DNA from: Megamerina dolium
Lineage: Eukaryota; Arthropoda; Insecta; Diptera; Megamerinidae
Reading direction: 5' to 3'
Assembly (NCBI GenBank): GCA_963854835.1
Contig: OY978529.1
Span: 3,568,501 to 3,632,500, forward strand
DNA length: 64,000 nt
The stretch's first letter is position 1. Each line of letters begins with the position of its first letter. The notes beneath the pieces were generated by a model that was given only the letters and a program-made list of their open reading frames with translations, did no database searches and had not been told where the DNA came from. Below, in pieces: positions 23,154 through 34,524 of this stretch. Both the position numbers and the translations under genes were made by a program.

Positions 23154-23310
23154 TATTATTATTATTAAAGGGTCTATGGTACACCCCATCATGGAGTAGA
23201 GTATTTCTCTAAGTCCAGCATCCATAAGGAAGTTTAGTATAGATCCTACCCTAATGGACTTCAGCAGATTTTCCGGTATTATAAATACCTCGAAGTTTTT
23301 CTTTCTTGTG
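23154..23310 (-). mobile_element. I-like LINE 3' end with (TAA)n tail
   Basis: The reverse complement matches 56555-56660 almost base for base: CTGCTGAAGTCCATTAGGG, GGATCTATACTAAACTTCC and GGATGCTGGACTTAGAGAAA. It ends in a run of AAT/TAA triplets (23147-23168), a feature of I-clade LINEs. Confidence 0.75.
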
Positions 23311-23444
23311 TGTATAGAATAGGCCCTAGATATTCATTGAAAATACAATTGTGACAAAATCCTAAAGTGATAATATATATTTTTAGGGATTAGCCGAATA
23401 CGACCACTTCATCTTGGTCCCTTTTGCCCCTCAATTTGTTAATT

Positions 23445-23860
23445 ATTTGTTTGGTTGCAGAATTCTTCTACTTCCTTAGTCATAATAACATCACGCGTTA
23501 TTTCAAGCATATCGTTGTGGGGTATGTTCCACATTTCCACCCTAAAGTGAAAAAGAGCATAAATAAATTTTAGTTAGTATGGAAGAAAGGAAACGTAGTT
23601 AAAATTAATATTTAGCTTACATTTTGGCCCTATTACCTATGACTTATGCAATTTGATGTTATTGAACTATCAGTAGACCACATTTGGGCATAATCTTTTA
23701 GCCACTGAAGATTCCAAAAGCCAAATTTTGTCCGTTAGCCGCTTTGTATATGCTCTGTGCTTCAAATTAGTTGATGGTAGTATAATAATGTGATTTCTTA
23801 AAGTTTTTAGTACTACTTTATCTGTAGTACATCTCAGATTTGTGTTAGTTTTCAAATAAA
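23445..23860 (-). pseudogene. Possible unrecognised gene or pseudogene
   Basis: Two coding-like pieces on the minus strand. The upstream one reads KFGFWNLQWLKDYAQMW and on to a potential donor GTAATA at about 23628. The downstream one starts after TTTTTCACTTTAG at about 23546 and reads VEMWNIPHNDMLEITRDVIM then TKEVEEFCNQTNN and a stop. Splicing keeps the frame (AG plus G makes Arg). Upstream of the first piece, a different frame is open (KTNTNLRCTTDKVVLKTLRN), so a frameshift must be assumed. No family recognised. It could be chance or a decayed insertion in the cytohesin intron. Confidence 0.25.
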
Positions 23861-25064
23861 TTCACTTACTCTGTACATTTGTGCTATTAAGTCATATGTA
23901 ATAGTAGCTAGAGACTAAAAGATTTGATTATATCTGTGTTTAAAGGTAGCAAGAGCAGAAAAACGTTCATTGTTTTGCTAGATCTTGCTAAATATCACCA
24001 CTATAATGTAGATTTTACATTCACTGATTTAAAAATGACTCACACGTATGACTTAGACATACGTCAAACTCAAATAATGCTATATAATTGAACCGATATT
24101 TAAAAACCTAAAAGCAAACAAATTAAATTGATCATTTTAAAAGACCCTGTAAAATATTAAAGCGTATATACGCCAATATTGCGATGTCGCTGCCAATATG
24201 CATAGCACAATGGCACACAGCGAAAGAATACCTATATTATATGCAGTGAAATAGTCCAAAAATTAAGTGGCTTAACAGACAGACACAGGAAGACAATTTA
24301 CCAATTAAGCAACAGCGGTAGTCTCCAAATATGAATATGTGCTCATATTAATAAAGACCATATATATATATATATATGTATGGGAATGCACAGAGTATAT
24401 TGAAATTCTTGCGAAATTCCATAAATTCATTTAGAAACTATTCCATAAGCTCAAACATATGTGTAGTCGATGTAGCAGCTGTACACAGTGAAAAGTTTCA
24501 ATAATTTAATCAAGAGCCTCAGCTTGTAGCCATCATGAGAAAGATGCTGCTGATTAATACACATGATGTAGACGATGGTAATGATGAGGCTTTGTTGGTG
24601 TTCCATATTCAGTTTACAAATTTTCTCGCCTATCCCACATCAATGCTCTGCACAGATGGACGAGGTGTATACAAGTCAATAGCCAATTGGATACTCAGCA
24701 GGTAGCCCAATATAATGTCCCCACTTGTTTTATAACTTTCACTTCGTTTGATCATAATGGAATATGTTGTTACATGTAGCTTGCCACCCAACCTGTCAAA
24801 AGCCGCTTTCATAACGACATATAAGGAATTATTAAAAGAAATTAATCATGTTGCTTCTGCACTCACCGTCCTATCGAGTATTAATAATAATAATAAACCA
24901 AAAAAAAAAAAAAAACAACAAACACACACTTGTGCATGACATTTGTATTTGTCAAAGTTGTCATATATTCCTTCTTCTTCTTCTTCTCCTTCTTGTGCTT
25001 TACGAGTTAAAATTCATTTAATACATCAATATTGCATTCTGTTTGCTTATTTATACAACTTTAC

Positions 25065-25116
25065 CTGGCGTCGCGAAGTCATTACGCCCCGTTCCTTTCG
25101 AAATGGCACCGATCAT
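25065..25116 (-). CDS. step: Putative first coding exon of cytohesin
   Basis: A 52-nt exon beginning at an ATG and encoding 17 residues (MIGAISKGTGRNDFATP) plus one base. A GTAAAG donor follows at 25064. The reading frame has a stop upstream (TAA in the A-rich stretch above 25140) and no other in-frame ATG, so this ATG is the natural start. The exon is clearly more GC-rich than its surroundings and uses C- and G-ending codons. It ends with a single G, and the next minus-strand exon at 14232 needs exactly one base to restore its frame. Joined, they give a short unique N-terminus followed by the coiled coil, the normal cytohesin layout. The intron would be 10.8 kb. Alternative first exons are common in this family, so this may be one isoform only. 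Confidence 0.6.
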
Positions 25117-26529
25117 TGCGTTCTGCAACGCTGCCGCTGCTACCACTGCTGCTTTTATTTTTTATTTTTCTTCTTCTTATTATTATTTTTTAACAACACA
25201 CATTCACACTCGTACTAATGTCGTTTACCCGTTATGCTTCTTCTTCTTCGTCGTCGTCGTCTTCGTCTTCTTTTTCGTTTTCGACTCTTCCTTTTTTGTT
25301 TATTTCTTTGATTTATTCATCTACTTATTCACATTCACAGTGAACAGATAGTGCAGAGCACAAACAACAAACCGCACGCACGCACACACACACACCGATA
25401 TTCTCATGTACACAATAGCACCTATTCATTTTTTTTTTTTTTTGTTATTTAGCTGGCGGTGATTATTATTTCTTCTTAAATTGCATTATTTTCAATTAAA
25501 ATTCGAATATATTGACTATCGAAATGAACAAAAATGTAATAGAGAACAACAAAAACACATAACACTCACATTAGAAGAGAAATAAAACAAATTTTAATTA
25601 GATATTTGAGGGAGAAAATGCGAAAATATGAATTCCGATTCTACCGTGATTGACTGCTAACTGCAGTGCAGTACTGTATTGAAAACACTGCCATCAAAAA
25701 TGAAAAAGTAGCCATTTTGGATATTTGTAAGCTGTTTCGGTTATTTGACATTTCCTTTTGTGCAATGTCAAATTAGACATCGCACAGGGTTGCATATAAA
25801 ATATCAATAGAAATTCTAATTGAACATACACATTGCGTTGTTTCTCAGCGCATAAAATGCACAAATATTTTGAGTGATATATAGAAGTTTTTTCTATAAT
25901 TCTTTTATTTTTTTACAGAAAATTGTAATTCGAGTACCTGTATTTACAAATAACTCTACAGCTAATAGTGCACTGGTTTGCTACATAGATGGCTCTTCAA
26001 CTTATGGTTTGTGTCTTCGCTAATATTAAGTAAATGTTTAGTACACTTTTTCGTTAGTGCAATATCGTTACTTTTCATTAGTACTCTTTACTCGTTACTT
26101 CGTTCCGCACTATGGGTGTCATTGCAGACGCGTGTTGTGAATCTTGTATTGAAGATGTGAAAACTATGAAGCATTTTCTCTGCCTCATTTCGTGAGTTTT
26201 ATGGTAAGTATGGGTTTTCCTTGTTTGCACCACAGATACGGCATAATCTTCGGATTCTCTAGAGCTGACGAGGAATTTCTATATTAAGACTCTCGCTTTT
26301 TGTCTTATCCAAGAACTTTCTCTTAAAGCATTATAGTCCGAGAGAATAACTTTAAAGTAAATGACTGGACATCTTGTATACTTTTTAAAACTTTTTATAA
26401 ATAATGCTCGCACAAAAATACTCTAACTTCAATTTATTGTTAAGATTTCTTTCAATCTATACTAATCAGTACTCACTCTAATTTACCGCTTTTTGGATCC
26501 TAGTAAAATGATGACGCTTCTACTAGAGG
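25117..26529. other. Upstream region of cytohesin, no gene
   Basis: Lies 5' of the putative cytohesin start on the minus strand. It holds TTC/GTC triplet runs (25240-25275) and CGCACGCACACACACACA (25374-25395). A less repetitive block at 25630-25800 could hold promoter or 5' UTR sequence, but no core promoter motif was identified. Confidence 0.3.
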
Positions 26530-26770
26530 GTGCGACTCTGTTAGCGACTATTATGTCGCGCAAATGAAAGAACACGCTAAGAACCGTTAAGAAGGTGTTA
26601 TATTTGGAACCCGCTGATGTACAACGCAGAAGAGGCACACCTAACCTCCGGTGGAAAGACCAAATACTGGAGAACTTGAAATTTCTAACTGGCGCCAGCT
26701 AGCGAAAACCAGAAATAGCTGGAGAAAATCGATTTTCCGTTGTAATGGCCACATAAGTAAGCAAGTAAGT
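26530..26770 (+). mobile_element. RTE-like LINE, 3' fragment
   Basis: Matches 45275-45520: GAAAGAACACGCTAAG, GAAGGTGTTATATTTGGAA, ACCTCCGGTGGAAAGACC, TTTCTAACTGGCGCC, and the tail GGCCACATAAGTAAG with an extra AAG unit. Small deletions break the frame. Confidence 0.85.
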
Positions 26771-27229
26771 ATTATTCCTGACATAATTCAGTGATCGAAG
26801 AGGCTTGATTCGAATTTGAATCATGGTTCAATAAGTTCCAGGACTAATTAAGATAAAATAATTTATTTTTTCTTTTAATTTTTTTTAAATTCGAGTATTT
26901 TGGTCATTGTTAATAACGACTTGTCACACGGAGTGCTGTTTTGGATGAAAAATAACTTTTTTTCTTTGACATTTTAGGCCGTTTTACTGCGAAGTCGTTC
27001 CGACTGACGATGGTTCCATATTTCATCCCTTGACACATACCGATTCGTTGTATTTTCTGTTCTCTTGTGAGGAAACGTGGCACCCATTTGGAAAAGAACT
27101 ATTTTCATAGACAAATATTTATGAATGATGGGGACTTATTGAATAATATGTCAAACGTTCAGAAAATAAAACGTAACAATACGATTGTGGCTGCAATACT
27201 TAGGGCTGTTGGTACGAACTCCAACAATT

Positions 27230-28113
27230 AATAGGTTGGTAGGTAGAATGGCTGCGACCCTGGTCACTCAAGTAGCAAACAAAATGCCGTTTTGAGCCAT
27301 AAATCTCGCTAAGCCATACTGAGTGGTAAAGGATATGTTACAGCCGGAGTTATTTATAAATAGAAGGATATGGGAAATCTCTATTTTAGATAACTGTCTT
27401 AGGTTATCAAAGAAAGGGCTACCTAAGGATGTTAATCGATTTCTGGCTAAGGCCAGGCATTTACACAAGAAATGTTCCACCGTCTCCTTAGCAGCTATGC
27501 CGTTACAGCTTCTGCAATGGTCGTTGTGCGGAATATCCATTTTCTCTGCTTGTGTACCAATGTCCCAGTGGCCTGTGCATACTGCTATTAGTTTGTGTAT
27601 GACGGCCCTAGATTTATTCAGGCGGCTCATTGTAGTCTGGCCAGGTGGCTTTTGAAATTGCAGGCTGTGGTGCTTGTCCATTTCCGCTGCGCTTTGTTTA
27701 GGTAGTATTTTTGAATAATCCCCTTGGCTTCGGCTAGGGGAACGCCCACATCAGCATTGGTTGTTTGAACCCCTACGGGCTAGCTCATCAGCATTTACGT
27801 TACCTGCGATTCCCTTGTGTCCTGGAACCCAGATAAATAATATTTCAAGGTTGGCAGTTAGTGAGGTTATTATTTGTTTACATGCCCCGACCAGCTTTGA
27901 GCTAACAATTGGAGCGGCTAGCGCCTTTATAGCTGCCTGGCTGTCGGGGAGAATAGTTGCCTTTCCAGTTGTGTTCCTCTGCTCGAGCAATTTGCATGCT
28001 TGCAGAATCGCGAATATTTCCGCCTGGAACACACTGCAATAAGATGGGAGTTTTACGGAAGTTGATATTTCTAAGAACTCCGAGTAGATTCCTGCTCGAA
28101 CACCAGAGTCCAT
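27230..28113 (-). mobile_element. LOA/Bilbo-like LINE: RNase H and Cys motif
   Basis: Minus-strand 3' portion of a LINE ORF2. The RNase H domain (28113 to about 27751) has FQAEIFAILQA (Glu), LPDSQAAIKAL (Asp, written PDSQ where TDSQ is usual), and WVPGHKGIAGNVNADELA. After a frame break, 27681-27268 reads TGHWDIGTQAEKMDIPHND, HCRSCNG, ETVEHFLCKCLALARNR and LGSPFF. The UTR ends in TCGCAGCCATTCTACC at about 27250. The same C-terminal layout is seen on the plus strand at 8478. Confidence 0.8.
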
Positions 28114-28299
28114 TTTGGAACGATCAGTGACAATTTATGTATCCCTATCCAATAGCAATTAAATGAGTAAGGATTTCTTAACAATTTAATTACATTAATT
28201 TACTCTTATATGCTAATTAATTGTTAATTATTAAATAAAATTAATACTAATAATTTAATTTGATGTTTATATACATTTCCGCTTAAATCGATTTTCGTT

Positions 28300-28720
28300 T
28301 GGAAACCGCATTGTAGGAACTGCCACTGCATCCCTAAAATGCACTGTTTGGTGTGGATTAAGATGGAAGAGCTGGACTTGGCTGACATGTGGTTTCAACA
28401 AGACGGTGCCACATGTCACACAGCACGCAAAACTATGGCCCAATTGAGAGGCGAGTTCGGTAACAGTTTATTTCAAGTTTGGTCCCGATCAATTGGCCGC
28501 CTAGATCGTGCGATCTAACGCCTTTAGACTATTTTTTGTCGGGCTATGTTAAGGCTCATGTCGATAGCGACAAGCCCGCAACGGTTGGGAAGCCAATATT
28601 AAAGAATTTATTTGTGAGATACCGGCCGATATGTTAGAAAGGCGCAGCCGCGGGCAACATTTACAGGAAAATGTTGTTCCCTTGGATATTTGTTTTGTGT
28701 ATAGGTTGTTGGTGCCACTG
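28300..28720 (+). mobile_element. DD41D element, internal fragment
   Basis: Reads KMEELDLADMWFQQDGATCH and TARKTMAQLRGEFG, then a frameshifted end with the LDYFL-type third Asp region and the C-terminal AHVDSDKPATV-like part. The DNA is very close to 49489-49760. It lies just downstream of the stop of the zinc-finger gene and may be included in its 3' UTR. Confidence 0.75.
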
Positions 28721-28853
28721 AAGTATTAAGACATTTTTACATTTAAAATTTTTAGCACTTAATTAATTAATTCAAATTTGCACATAAAGTCCGTGAAGAC
28801 GAACTCTCCTCCTCTTTTTCTACCATTTTCTTAAATATCCAAATTATTATTCT

Positions 28854-29226
28854 TCATTTATGATTGTGATCTCTAGTCAAGTGATATTGATATTGCCGAT
28901 AAGAATTCGTTTTAAAGATGACATCCTTAGGCTGCTGTCCTGAAGTCTCCATAATACTTGAGTCTATTGTTCCTTTCCGTTTTGCTTCTATCGAACACAG
29001 ATCACATTCGTACATAAATTTTCCCGGATGAATATTCCCATTGAGTACATGTTTACGTAGATTCTCCTTGCAACTACACTTATAATCACAATGTGGACAT
29101 TTATAGGATTTCTTATTCTCATGGGTATCCTCATAGCGGCGTAATCGAATTGAATGCTCTTTCTTGGTGGTGGCGGTGGATTCTGTAGTGGAAGCTGCAT
29201 TGCTAGGGAAATGAGATTTGCGGTGG
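28854..29226 (-). CDS. C2H2 zinc-finger protein, terminal exon
   Basis: Last exon of the zinc-finger gene, 373 nt including the TGA stop at 28854-28856. The acceptor TTTACAG precedes 29226. The first base completes a split Arg codon, and the next codons (HRKSH) provide the two histidines of the finger begun in the exon at 39875. After a Ser/Thr-rich linker come a further finger (CPHCDYKCSCKENLRKH, with a longer spacing to the second His) and a degenerate last finger (CDLC, then about 40 residues before HLTRDH). The reading frame runs clean to the stop. The 10.6-kb intron in front is filled with SINE, mariner and LINE debris and a tandem array. Identity beyond the C2H2 class is not claimed. 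Confidence 0.85.
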
Positions 29227-29389
29227 CTGTAAATAAGAGATGATAATAAAACAGAGTTAAATTTTATTAATATGAAATACAATATAAGGTCTCGAAAATA
29301 ATAAGCTCAAAAAGAATATTGAAGCTAACTATTTAGATTCGTGGTACTAAACCAGTTCTTAGAGATTTTCTGGACGATAAAGTAAACTT

Positions 29390-29610
29390 TCAGGTATTGA
29401 TTCGATTGCTAGAGTTTAAAGAAGCAAAATCAACGGAACATATTATGGAATCACAATGGGTCATGTAATGGTTACTTGTGTTATGCCCTGTGATGTACCT
29501 CATCAGTAACCCGGGTCCCTTCCTCAGCATTTGTAGGATAAATTTCCTCAGTCTCCTGTCAGGTTTATTCGTAAAGCTTTTTACCAATCTGCATGATCCG
29601 AGTTCTGATC
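29390..29610 (-). mobile_element. LINE ORF2 remnant (I-like, uncertain)
   Basis: Minus reading FTNKPDRRLRKFILQMLRK, then GLLMRYITGHNTSNHYMT resembles the L-x-GxxTGH-x-LNHH segment before the cysteine motif in RNase H LINEs. DNA similarity to 10870-11060 supports a shared repeat. Confidence 0.4.
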
Positions 29611-29676
29611 ACTTCCTTTTATAGATGGAATTCACAAATGCGATGACCTATTATGGGAATCCACACAACTTTAAGA

Positions 29677-29931
29677 TCGACAGATTTTTCTTTCGATCGG
29701 TATTCACCTGTCGGCAAGCAATTGGCAATTCTTCCGGCATTATAAATTTGTCATGGAAAAGCTACTATAAGAACTATGTGACAAAGCTCCGAAAAAGTGA
29801 TGTCACAAGGGTTCTGTCGTTCGAAAGCGGCTAAAATAAGTAGGTCCCTTCTAATACTGTCCAAAATTTAACACGCATAACAGTAATGGAAGAGAAGCTC
29901 GGCCAAAGACCCCTTCGCGGAGAGAAAATAC
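29677..29931 (+). repeat. SINE, subfamily B, headless
   Basis: Conserved body from ATTTTTCTTTCGATCGG through GTGATGTCACAAGGGTTCTG to the tail GAGAAGCTCGGCCAAAGACC and CCTTCGCGG. The tRNA-like head is absent. Confidence 0.75.
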
Positions 29932-30370
29932 TCGATCTTATGATATTATCATCGCAGTAACATCCTAGCGTGTATCACAAGGACTTTGATTTCAAACTGA
30001 CTGCCGCTCCATATGTCGATGTTAATTCAGCAAGCCATCTTGCGTATGGCGGGCGCTGACTTCTAATTAGAATACTGAGAATGTGGAGAAAAAACATCAC
30101 GCTGGTAGATATCACAAGGACTTTGAGTACATCGTGACTGCCGCTCCAAAGGCCAATATGTCTCCCACATTACTTTTCCTCCATAATCCAGCAAGCCACC
30201 TTGAAAATGGAAGACTTCTGATAAGAAGACTGTCATCATGATCCGTGCAGAGAAAGAGTACTTGATTTTATCGTCCCAGTACCACCCGGAACCGCTATTG
30301 TTCCGGGTTTTGGAGACGTCAGTCTAAAAGAAGACTTTTTGACAGAGCTTCTTCTGAACTTAGGGCCAGT
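29932..30370. repeat. Two-copy tandem repeat
   Basis: Segments sharing ATATCACAAGGACTTTGA, TGACTGCCGCTCCA and CAGCAAGCCA recur at about 29970 and 30110. A third partial start lies near 30245 (AGAGTACTTGATTTTATC). Family unknown. Confidence 0.4.
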
Positions 30371-30659
30371 TCAGCTTCAGAATTGGCCGAACTGGAGATT
30401 GAGCCCCACATTTGGAGTTGAAGTCGTCCTTCGAAAAATTTGCTGGGTGTTTATTACAAAGTTCTCAATGTAAATATTTTCCATATGAAAAATGCTTCGA
30501 ACAAAGATGCAGACAAACGAAACCAACATTTTAACTGCTTCGCCGTACCTGTCGTCCAACTTAAATTAAACTTAATTAAACTGGAAGACACAGAAATAAA
30601 TATCTTCGAAGACCTTATGGCTTTGATCGAAATATTGAAAAAAAAAAAATAAAAATAAT

Positions 30660-32080
30660 AATAATAAAAGAGAACCTAAATGAAACGCTGAAAATGATTA
30701 CATAGTGGATAAGAAGAGACAACAAATAAAACGAATACAAGAGGAACGTGCAAGCTCATTAGAGAAGCAAATTCCACATATTCCAGCACAGAAGCCAACC
30801 ATTCAGCCATCGTACACTATAATCGTATGAGCCAACCAATGAGTCAAGTTAATTGCATTTGCCTTTTGTTGTTATTTTGTTTACTTTATGCAGCAGAAAT
30901 CAATGAGAATTCATCAGTAAAAGTGGCAATTTTTGGTTTGACCATAATTTTTTTTTTCTTTTGATATTCTGGGTTACGTTCGCAATTCACACATAAGTAG
31001 AAACGCAACGACAACGACCCCTATATATTTTACCAAAAAGCTAAATTCAATCGTGAATCGAAATCAGATGAAAATGTCACTGAATTGGGACGATGAGAGG
31101 CCTACGGAAATGGAAGGAAAGAATTGCACAACAAGTGAGACATTGAAATGTTGTTGCGTATATCGAAGGAACACAAAAAAAAAAAAAAAGGGAAGAAGAC
31201 GGAATCAATCCGATAAAATACTGTTTGCTTGCAATTGCCGCTGCAGCAACACTGTTTGTATCGTTATCAGTTCGAATGCGGCAGCTCACAGCTCAAAAAC
31301 CAAGTTTAGAATTAATTGCCGATTGAACAAACAGAACAGAACAGAACAGACATACGAAAATCTAGCAGCATCCAAAGAGCAAAAGTCCCAAAAGGATCCA
31401 AATGATGGTAAATACAAATTACCAATACGATCATCCACATCATCATCATCATGATGCTGATGATCGTGATGATAATGACAATGAACACTCTCTACAAGAC
31501 GAACAACGACAGTGCTTCCGTGAGTGCTTGGACGGTGGACGGACGGACAAGCTTAATTAGCGGCAAATAAGAGATGATACAAAATACACGAGTACGATTG
31601 AATTCGTACAACGATTGAATGCGTGCCTCTTTGGCACCTTCGCATTGCGCGTATTGACCGTATACCTGCTTATTTATACAGTGGATACTGTATAGTAGCT
31701 GGAATTCAGAGGAATTGCTTAAAATTTAGTCTCACTCTGCACTTTGTTATTTACTATGCTGCGAATTAGTTTCTTTCGGTTGATTTCGAATTTCTTTATT
31801 TGGTTTTACAATGATTTTTGATCGCTAATTTCAGATTATATAGTTCAGTAGGAATGAAGTAAGCAAGCAAATAAATAATGCTTTTCGGCTATGTTTAATG
31901 AGGCAGCAAATACATACAATAATAGTTGATTTCCTAATGAGGTAGTTGAGCTTGAATTTTAGGCACGATTTAGGAATGCTTAATATTAAACACATCATTA
32001 ATGAACAGAAAACACTAAAAATGTTGTATTGATCAAATTGATTTGGATAATTAATATGCCATGATCTTTCAATTTTATAA
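30660..32080. other. Intron, simple-sequence rich
   Basis: A-rich triplets at 30640-30670 and ATC/ATG repeats at 31430-31480. A 133-residue open frame at 31053 is lysine/serine-rich, shadows low-complexity DNA and has no splice support. Confidence 0.4.
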
Positions 32081-32090
32081 AAATATCAAT

Positions 32091-33062
32091 TGTATAGGTG
32101 AGCCCACTTTAGAGGCTGAGAAAGGGAGTAAATTTGTTTGGAAGAAATGCTATGAAGGTGCAATTAGTGGAGGTTGGCTTTACCGGCCCTCCAAAGGTGA
32201 TCCCTGGCAGTATGTTCTTTCCAGGATTATAATTCTCTAATTCTAATCATTCAATTCTATAAAAATATCAATTGTTTAGGCGAACTCCCTTTAGAGGCTG
32301 TGAAAGGGAGTAAATTTTTTTGGAAGAAATGCTATGAAAGAGCAATTAGTGAAGGTTGGCTTTACCGGCCCTATAAAGGTGATCCCTTGGCAGCTCTGGG
32401 GGTATTTGCCGATGTTCAAATGTTCTTTCCCGGACTCGGATTCTCTAATTCTAATCATTCAATTCTATAAAAATATCAATTGTATAGGTGAGCCCACTTT
32501 AGAGGCTGCGAAAGGGAGTAAATTTGTTTGGAAGAAATGTTATGAAGGAGCAATTAGTGGAGGTTAGCCTTACCGGCCCTCCAAAAGTGATCCCTTGGCA
32601 GCTCTAGGGGTATTTGCCGATGTTCAAATGTTCTTTCCCGGACTCGGATTCTCTAATTCTAATCATTCAATTCTATAAAAATATCAATTGTTTAGGCGAA
32701 CTCCCTTTAGAGGCTGTGAAAGAGAGTAAATTTTTTTGGAAGAAATGCTATGAAAGAGCAATTAGTGAAGGTTGGCTTTACCGGCCCTATAAAGGTGATC
32801 CCTTGGCAGCTCTAGGGGTATTTGCCGATGTTCAAATGTTCTTTCCCGGACTCGGATTCTCTAATTCTAATCATTCAATTCTATAAAAATATCAATTGTA
32901 TAGGTGAGCCCACTTTAGAGGCTGCGAAAGGGAGTAAATTTGTTTGGAAGAAATGTTATGAAGGAGCAATTAGTGGAGGTTAGCCTTACCGGCTCTCCAA
33001 AAGTGATCCCTTGGCAGCTCTAGGGGTATTTGCCGATGTGTAAATGTTCTCTCCCGGACTAT
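32091..33062. repeat. Alternating A-B tandem array, 208-bp units
   Basis: Five units start at 32091 (A, shortened), 32273 (B), 32481 (A), 32689 (B) and 32897 (A). A units carry TGTATAGGTGAGCCCAC; B units carry TGTTTAGGCGAACTCCC. Shared cores are AATTTCTATAAAAATATCAAT-like junctions, GGAAGAAATG, TTACCGGCCC and GGGGTATTTGCCGATG. Each unit holds an open stretch of about 60 residues (in B: KFFWKKCYERAISEGWLYRP, then KGDPLAALGVFADVQMFFPG), but 208 is not a multiple of three, so frames do not join. A diverged unit lies at 37040-37165. Confidence 0.85.
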
Positions 33063-33119
33063 AATCTGCGACCCCAAGTACGCGGAGAGATGTTTCATGT
33101 GAATAATGTGTTTTTTTTC

Positions 33120-33960
33120 GGGAAACTGTGTTTTACTTCATTACTTCAAAAATAAAACTATGATGAACATGCTTTAGCTGAACGAATGTGTCACAATTGA
33201 ACGATTTAAAAGTGGTATTTTTGATTTCGAAGACGAAGAACGACCCGGAGCTCCACCAAAGTTTGAGGATGAGAAGTTACTCAGAGAACAACTGCTTCAA
33301 CTATAAAAAAGAAAGGGGTTTTTGCATCGAATTGTGACTGGCGATGAAAAATGGGTCCATTACGATAATCCAAAATGTCGGGCAACGTATGGCTACCTCG
33401 GCCATGCCTCATCATCGACGGCTAAACCGAATATTCATGGCTAGAAGATCATGCTGTGTATTTGGTGGGACCAGCTGGGTGTGGTGTATTATGAGCTGTT
33501 GAAATCGGATCACACGATCACAGGGGACCTGTACCGACGACAATTGATGCGTTTGAACCGATCATTGCGAGAGAAATGGCCGCAATACGATGATAGATAC
33601 GACAAAGTTATTCTGCAACATGATAATGCTTGGCCACATGTCGCGGCGTTAAAACGTACTCAAAAACGCTCAAATGGGAAGTCCTACCACAACCGCCGTA
33701 TAGCTCAGACATTGCTCCTTCCGATCTATGACACACGGTCTGGAAGAATAGCGCCTCCATTCTTATAAAGAAGCCAAAAATTGAATGGATTCATGGATTG
33801 CCTCAAAACATGTCGCCTTCTTCCGACGCTGAATCCGTATGCTGCCAGAAAGATGGAAAAAGTAATGGCTAGCGATGAGCTCTGAAAATTGAATGTATAA
33901 GTAATTTTTTAGAATTCAGGCCTACTGTGATACCATGCGGATATTGTTAGAATTCTATTT
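33120..33960 (+). mobile_element. Mariner (cecropia/mauritiana-like), deleted
   Basis: Reads ERFKSGIFDFEDEERPGAPP, jumps to FLHRIVTGDEKWVHYDNP (a deletion removes the second helix-turn-helix), then MLCIWWDQLGVVYYELLKSD, LYRRQLMRLNRSLREKWP, VILQHDNAWPHVAAL, and a frameshifted end. Stops at about 33304 and after 33768. No clear inverted repeats. Confidence 0.8.
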
Positions 33961-34222
33961 ACTCGTCGAACCAGCTGGACCATTTGATAAAATACAGGGC
34001 GTTGCTAGTATCAACCGTTAATAGGGAGGCTATATTATTTAGATGATAATAACGCAAGGATTATTTCTGATTTTTCATAGTGCCGGGCATGTGCAAAATA
34101 GATGTGAGACACTGTAGAGTTCTTCCTCATTTCTGCAGCTATTGCACAGAAGCTTTGCACCAGATGTCGTAGCACAGTCTCGCAGCGTGAAGATAAATGA
34201 AGCAGTGGCGGATGATTAAAAA

Positions 34223-34512
34223 TAAAATTAAAATAAATATGTACCACTTATAAGCTCCGAAGGACTATTTGAATGAGCTTCGATTCAAGTGCTGTTATGC
34301 GTGTTTAATTATGGACAGTATTAGAAGGGACCTACTTATTTTAGCCGGTTCCGAATGATAGAATCCTTGTGACATCACTTTTTTTGAACTTTGTCACAGA
34401 GTCCTTTCAGAAGCTTTTCCATGGAAAATTCTTACTGCCGGAAGACAGGTGGGCACCGTGAAATGGTGGTTGAACCCACGACCTATAGATCAGAAGGCCA
34501 ATGCGCTAGCCA
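34223..34512 (-). repeat. SINE, subfamily B
   Basis: Minus copy with body blocks GACCTACTTATTTTAGCCGG, TGTGACATCACTTTTT and GACAGGTGGGCACCG. The tRNA-like head is partly kept (CAGAAGGCCAATGCGCTAGCC). The AAAATAAATATGTACCAC tail end matches the copies at 55576 and 62835, with an eroded homopolymer. Confidence 0.75.
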
Positions 34513-34524
34513 AAAGCTTAATTT

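Noticed and set aside
25043..25351. 102-residue plus-strand open frame rich in Phe and Val
   Set aside because: It is antisense to the putative cytohesin exon and otherwise reads T-rich triplet repeats.
27323..28042. Plus-strand open frames of 110 and 93 residues
   Set aside because: Antisense shadows of the minus-strand LINE RNase H and Cys-motif frames.
31053..31454. 133-residue open frame on plus
   Set aside because: Composed of lysine runs, asparagine/serine-rich and ATC-repeat sequence; no domain, no splice sites.
32091..33062. Regular repeats considered as a CRISPR-like or protein-repeat array
   Set aside because: Units are directly abutting 208-bp monomers without unique spacers, in a eukaryotic intron, and the unit length breaks the reading frame.
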